Source: an uncultured Myxococcales bacterium (GTDB taxonomy: Bacteria; Myxococcota_A; UBA9042; CAIXZC01). Taken from it: 64,000 nt of DNA. This document shows positions 63,588 to 64,000 of the stretch, piece after piece (the first letter of the stretch is position 1; every line of letters starts with the position of its first letter). The stretch is taken from NCBI GenBank assembly GCA_903895725.1, contig CAITUV010000008.1, forward strand, positions 186,001 to 250,000, read 5' to 3'. The notes below the pieces were generated by a model that saw nothing but the letters and a program-made list of their open reading frames with translations, was not told the DNA's origin and searched no databases. A program made the position numbers and the translations under genes.

Positions 63588-63615
63588 TTGCCTCGTGTGC
63601 GGGTTCCTCTATAAT
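63588..63615 (+). promoter_or_regulatory. Promoter of the 63653 lipoprotein
   Basis: TTGCCT (63588-63593), 16-bp spacer, perfect TATAAT (63610-63615), 37 bp before the ATG. Confidence 0.6.
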
Positions 63616-63652
63616 GCATGGGCAAGTGGAACGGTTCTCTGGGGAGGCACGA

Positions 63653-64000
63653 ATGCGGATCCGGCTTGTGTGCGCTTTGTCGTTGACGGTGCTGGCTGCC
63701 TGCGGCGGGACCGGCGTGGTCGAACAGAAGGAGGTCGTCTCTGACCAGGCTCAGCAGCCCGACGCGCTCGGGGAAGCGGGAGGGGGCGATGCCGGGGCTG
63801 ACCTGTTCGAGCTGGCCTCGGACTGGCAGAACCCGCTGGACCTTTCCCTCGACTTCGACGCGGGCATCCAGCCGGGAGACCCGGGGTACCCGTGCAACGA
63901 TGACAAGGAGTGCAGCTCGCTCTTCTGCATCGTAACTCCGGCCGGGAAGCAGTGCACCACACAGTGCACTGAGGAGTGCCCGTTCGACTGGATCTGCGTC
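63653..64000 (+). CDS. Cys-rich lipoprotein, truncated at window end, relative of the 15284 and 55113 proteins
   Basis: 116 residues are visible and the frame continues past 64000. Signal peptide MRIRLVCALSLTVLAAC with lipobox Cys17, an acidic linker, then PCNDDKECSSLFCIV and CTEECPFDWICV, which match the N-domain of the two large Cys-rich proteins (CKDNSGCLSGWCV and EECPAGWSCKQ there). It is therefore a third member of the family, probably with more modules outside the window. GGGGAGG precedes the ATG, and a good promoter lies upstream. Confidence 0.85.
   Translation, partial: MRIRLVCALSLTVLAACGGTGVVEQKEVVSDQAQQPDALGEAGGGDAGADLFELASDWQNPLDLSLDFDAGIQPGDPGYPCNDDKECSSLFCIVTPAGKQCTTQCTEECPFDWICV

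Overview
The window is about two-thirds G+C, densely coded, and reads like a chromosome segment of a Gram-negative bacterium of the Myxococcota / former Deltaproteobacteria type. The evidence is the many predicted lipoproteins with Asp/Pro-rich linkers behind the lipobox, the long Cys-rich surface proteins with repeated CT-D-x-C modules, the combination of PilZ, HD-GYP and GAF-hybrid-kinase signalling, and the absence of phage, IS or CRISPR sequence. This placement is an inference from gene content; there is no rRNA gene here to confirm it.

Layout. 1-6507: a truncated secreted lipoprotein, plsC coupled to a B12-type radical SAM protein, an orphan P-loop protein, and a GAF/HD-GYP phosphodiesterase. 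6511-15102 (minus): ftsH-folP-cdaA-cdaR-glmM, followed across a 34-bp tandem repeat array by a lipoprotein alpha/beta hydrolase. 15284-20833 (plus): a Cys-rich/Gly-rich surface lipoprotein and a lipoprotein carrying a formylglycine-generating-enzyme fold. 20852-24456 (minus): two carboxyltransferase subunits of biotin enzymes, of the pair expected for a methylmalonyl-CoA:pyruvate transcarboxylase, with a small protein between them. 24627-31370: a barrel-like outer membrane protein, larB-larC and a DUF1284 protein, an IgGFc-binding-like lipoprotein, a small membrane protein and a thioredoxin-like lipoprotein. 31599-35101: trxB behind a YfhO-type polytopic protein. 35240-40202: a lipoprotein, then panB-panC-rluD-selA with overlapping ends. 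40331-45204: PilZ protein, transketolase-like enzyme, hybrid histidine kinase. 45221-52318: a divergent polytopic membrane protein, then speD-speE, usp, mtnP, a PfkB kinase and psd. 52470-53504: FKBP lipoprotein and tRNA-Leu(CAA). 53925-64000: exported proteins, dominated by a 1761-residue Cys-rich lipoprotein with two duplicated Gly-rich domains and ending in a truncated relative of it.

How the genes work together. The ftsH-folP-cdaA-cdaR-glmM block joins c-di-AMP synthesis with its membrane regulator and with the enzyme that makes the cell-wall precursor glucosamine-1-phosphate. speD-speE makes spermidine-type polyamines and methylthioadenosine, which mtnP removes. panB/panC serve pantothenate and so CoA. 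selA shows that selenocysteine is used. larB/larC point to synthesis of the nickel-pincer nucleotide. About a dozen exported or lipid-anchored proteins suggest a cell surface rich in disulfide-bonded repeat proteins.

Many genes have recognisable sigma70-like promoters (TTGnnn, 16-18 bp, TAnnnT). These were used, together with Shine-Dalgarno spacing, to choose starts, including several GTG and TTG starts. Dispersed palindromic elements sharing a CGCCAGCGGC core occupy three intergenic regions and are not explained by the genes.
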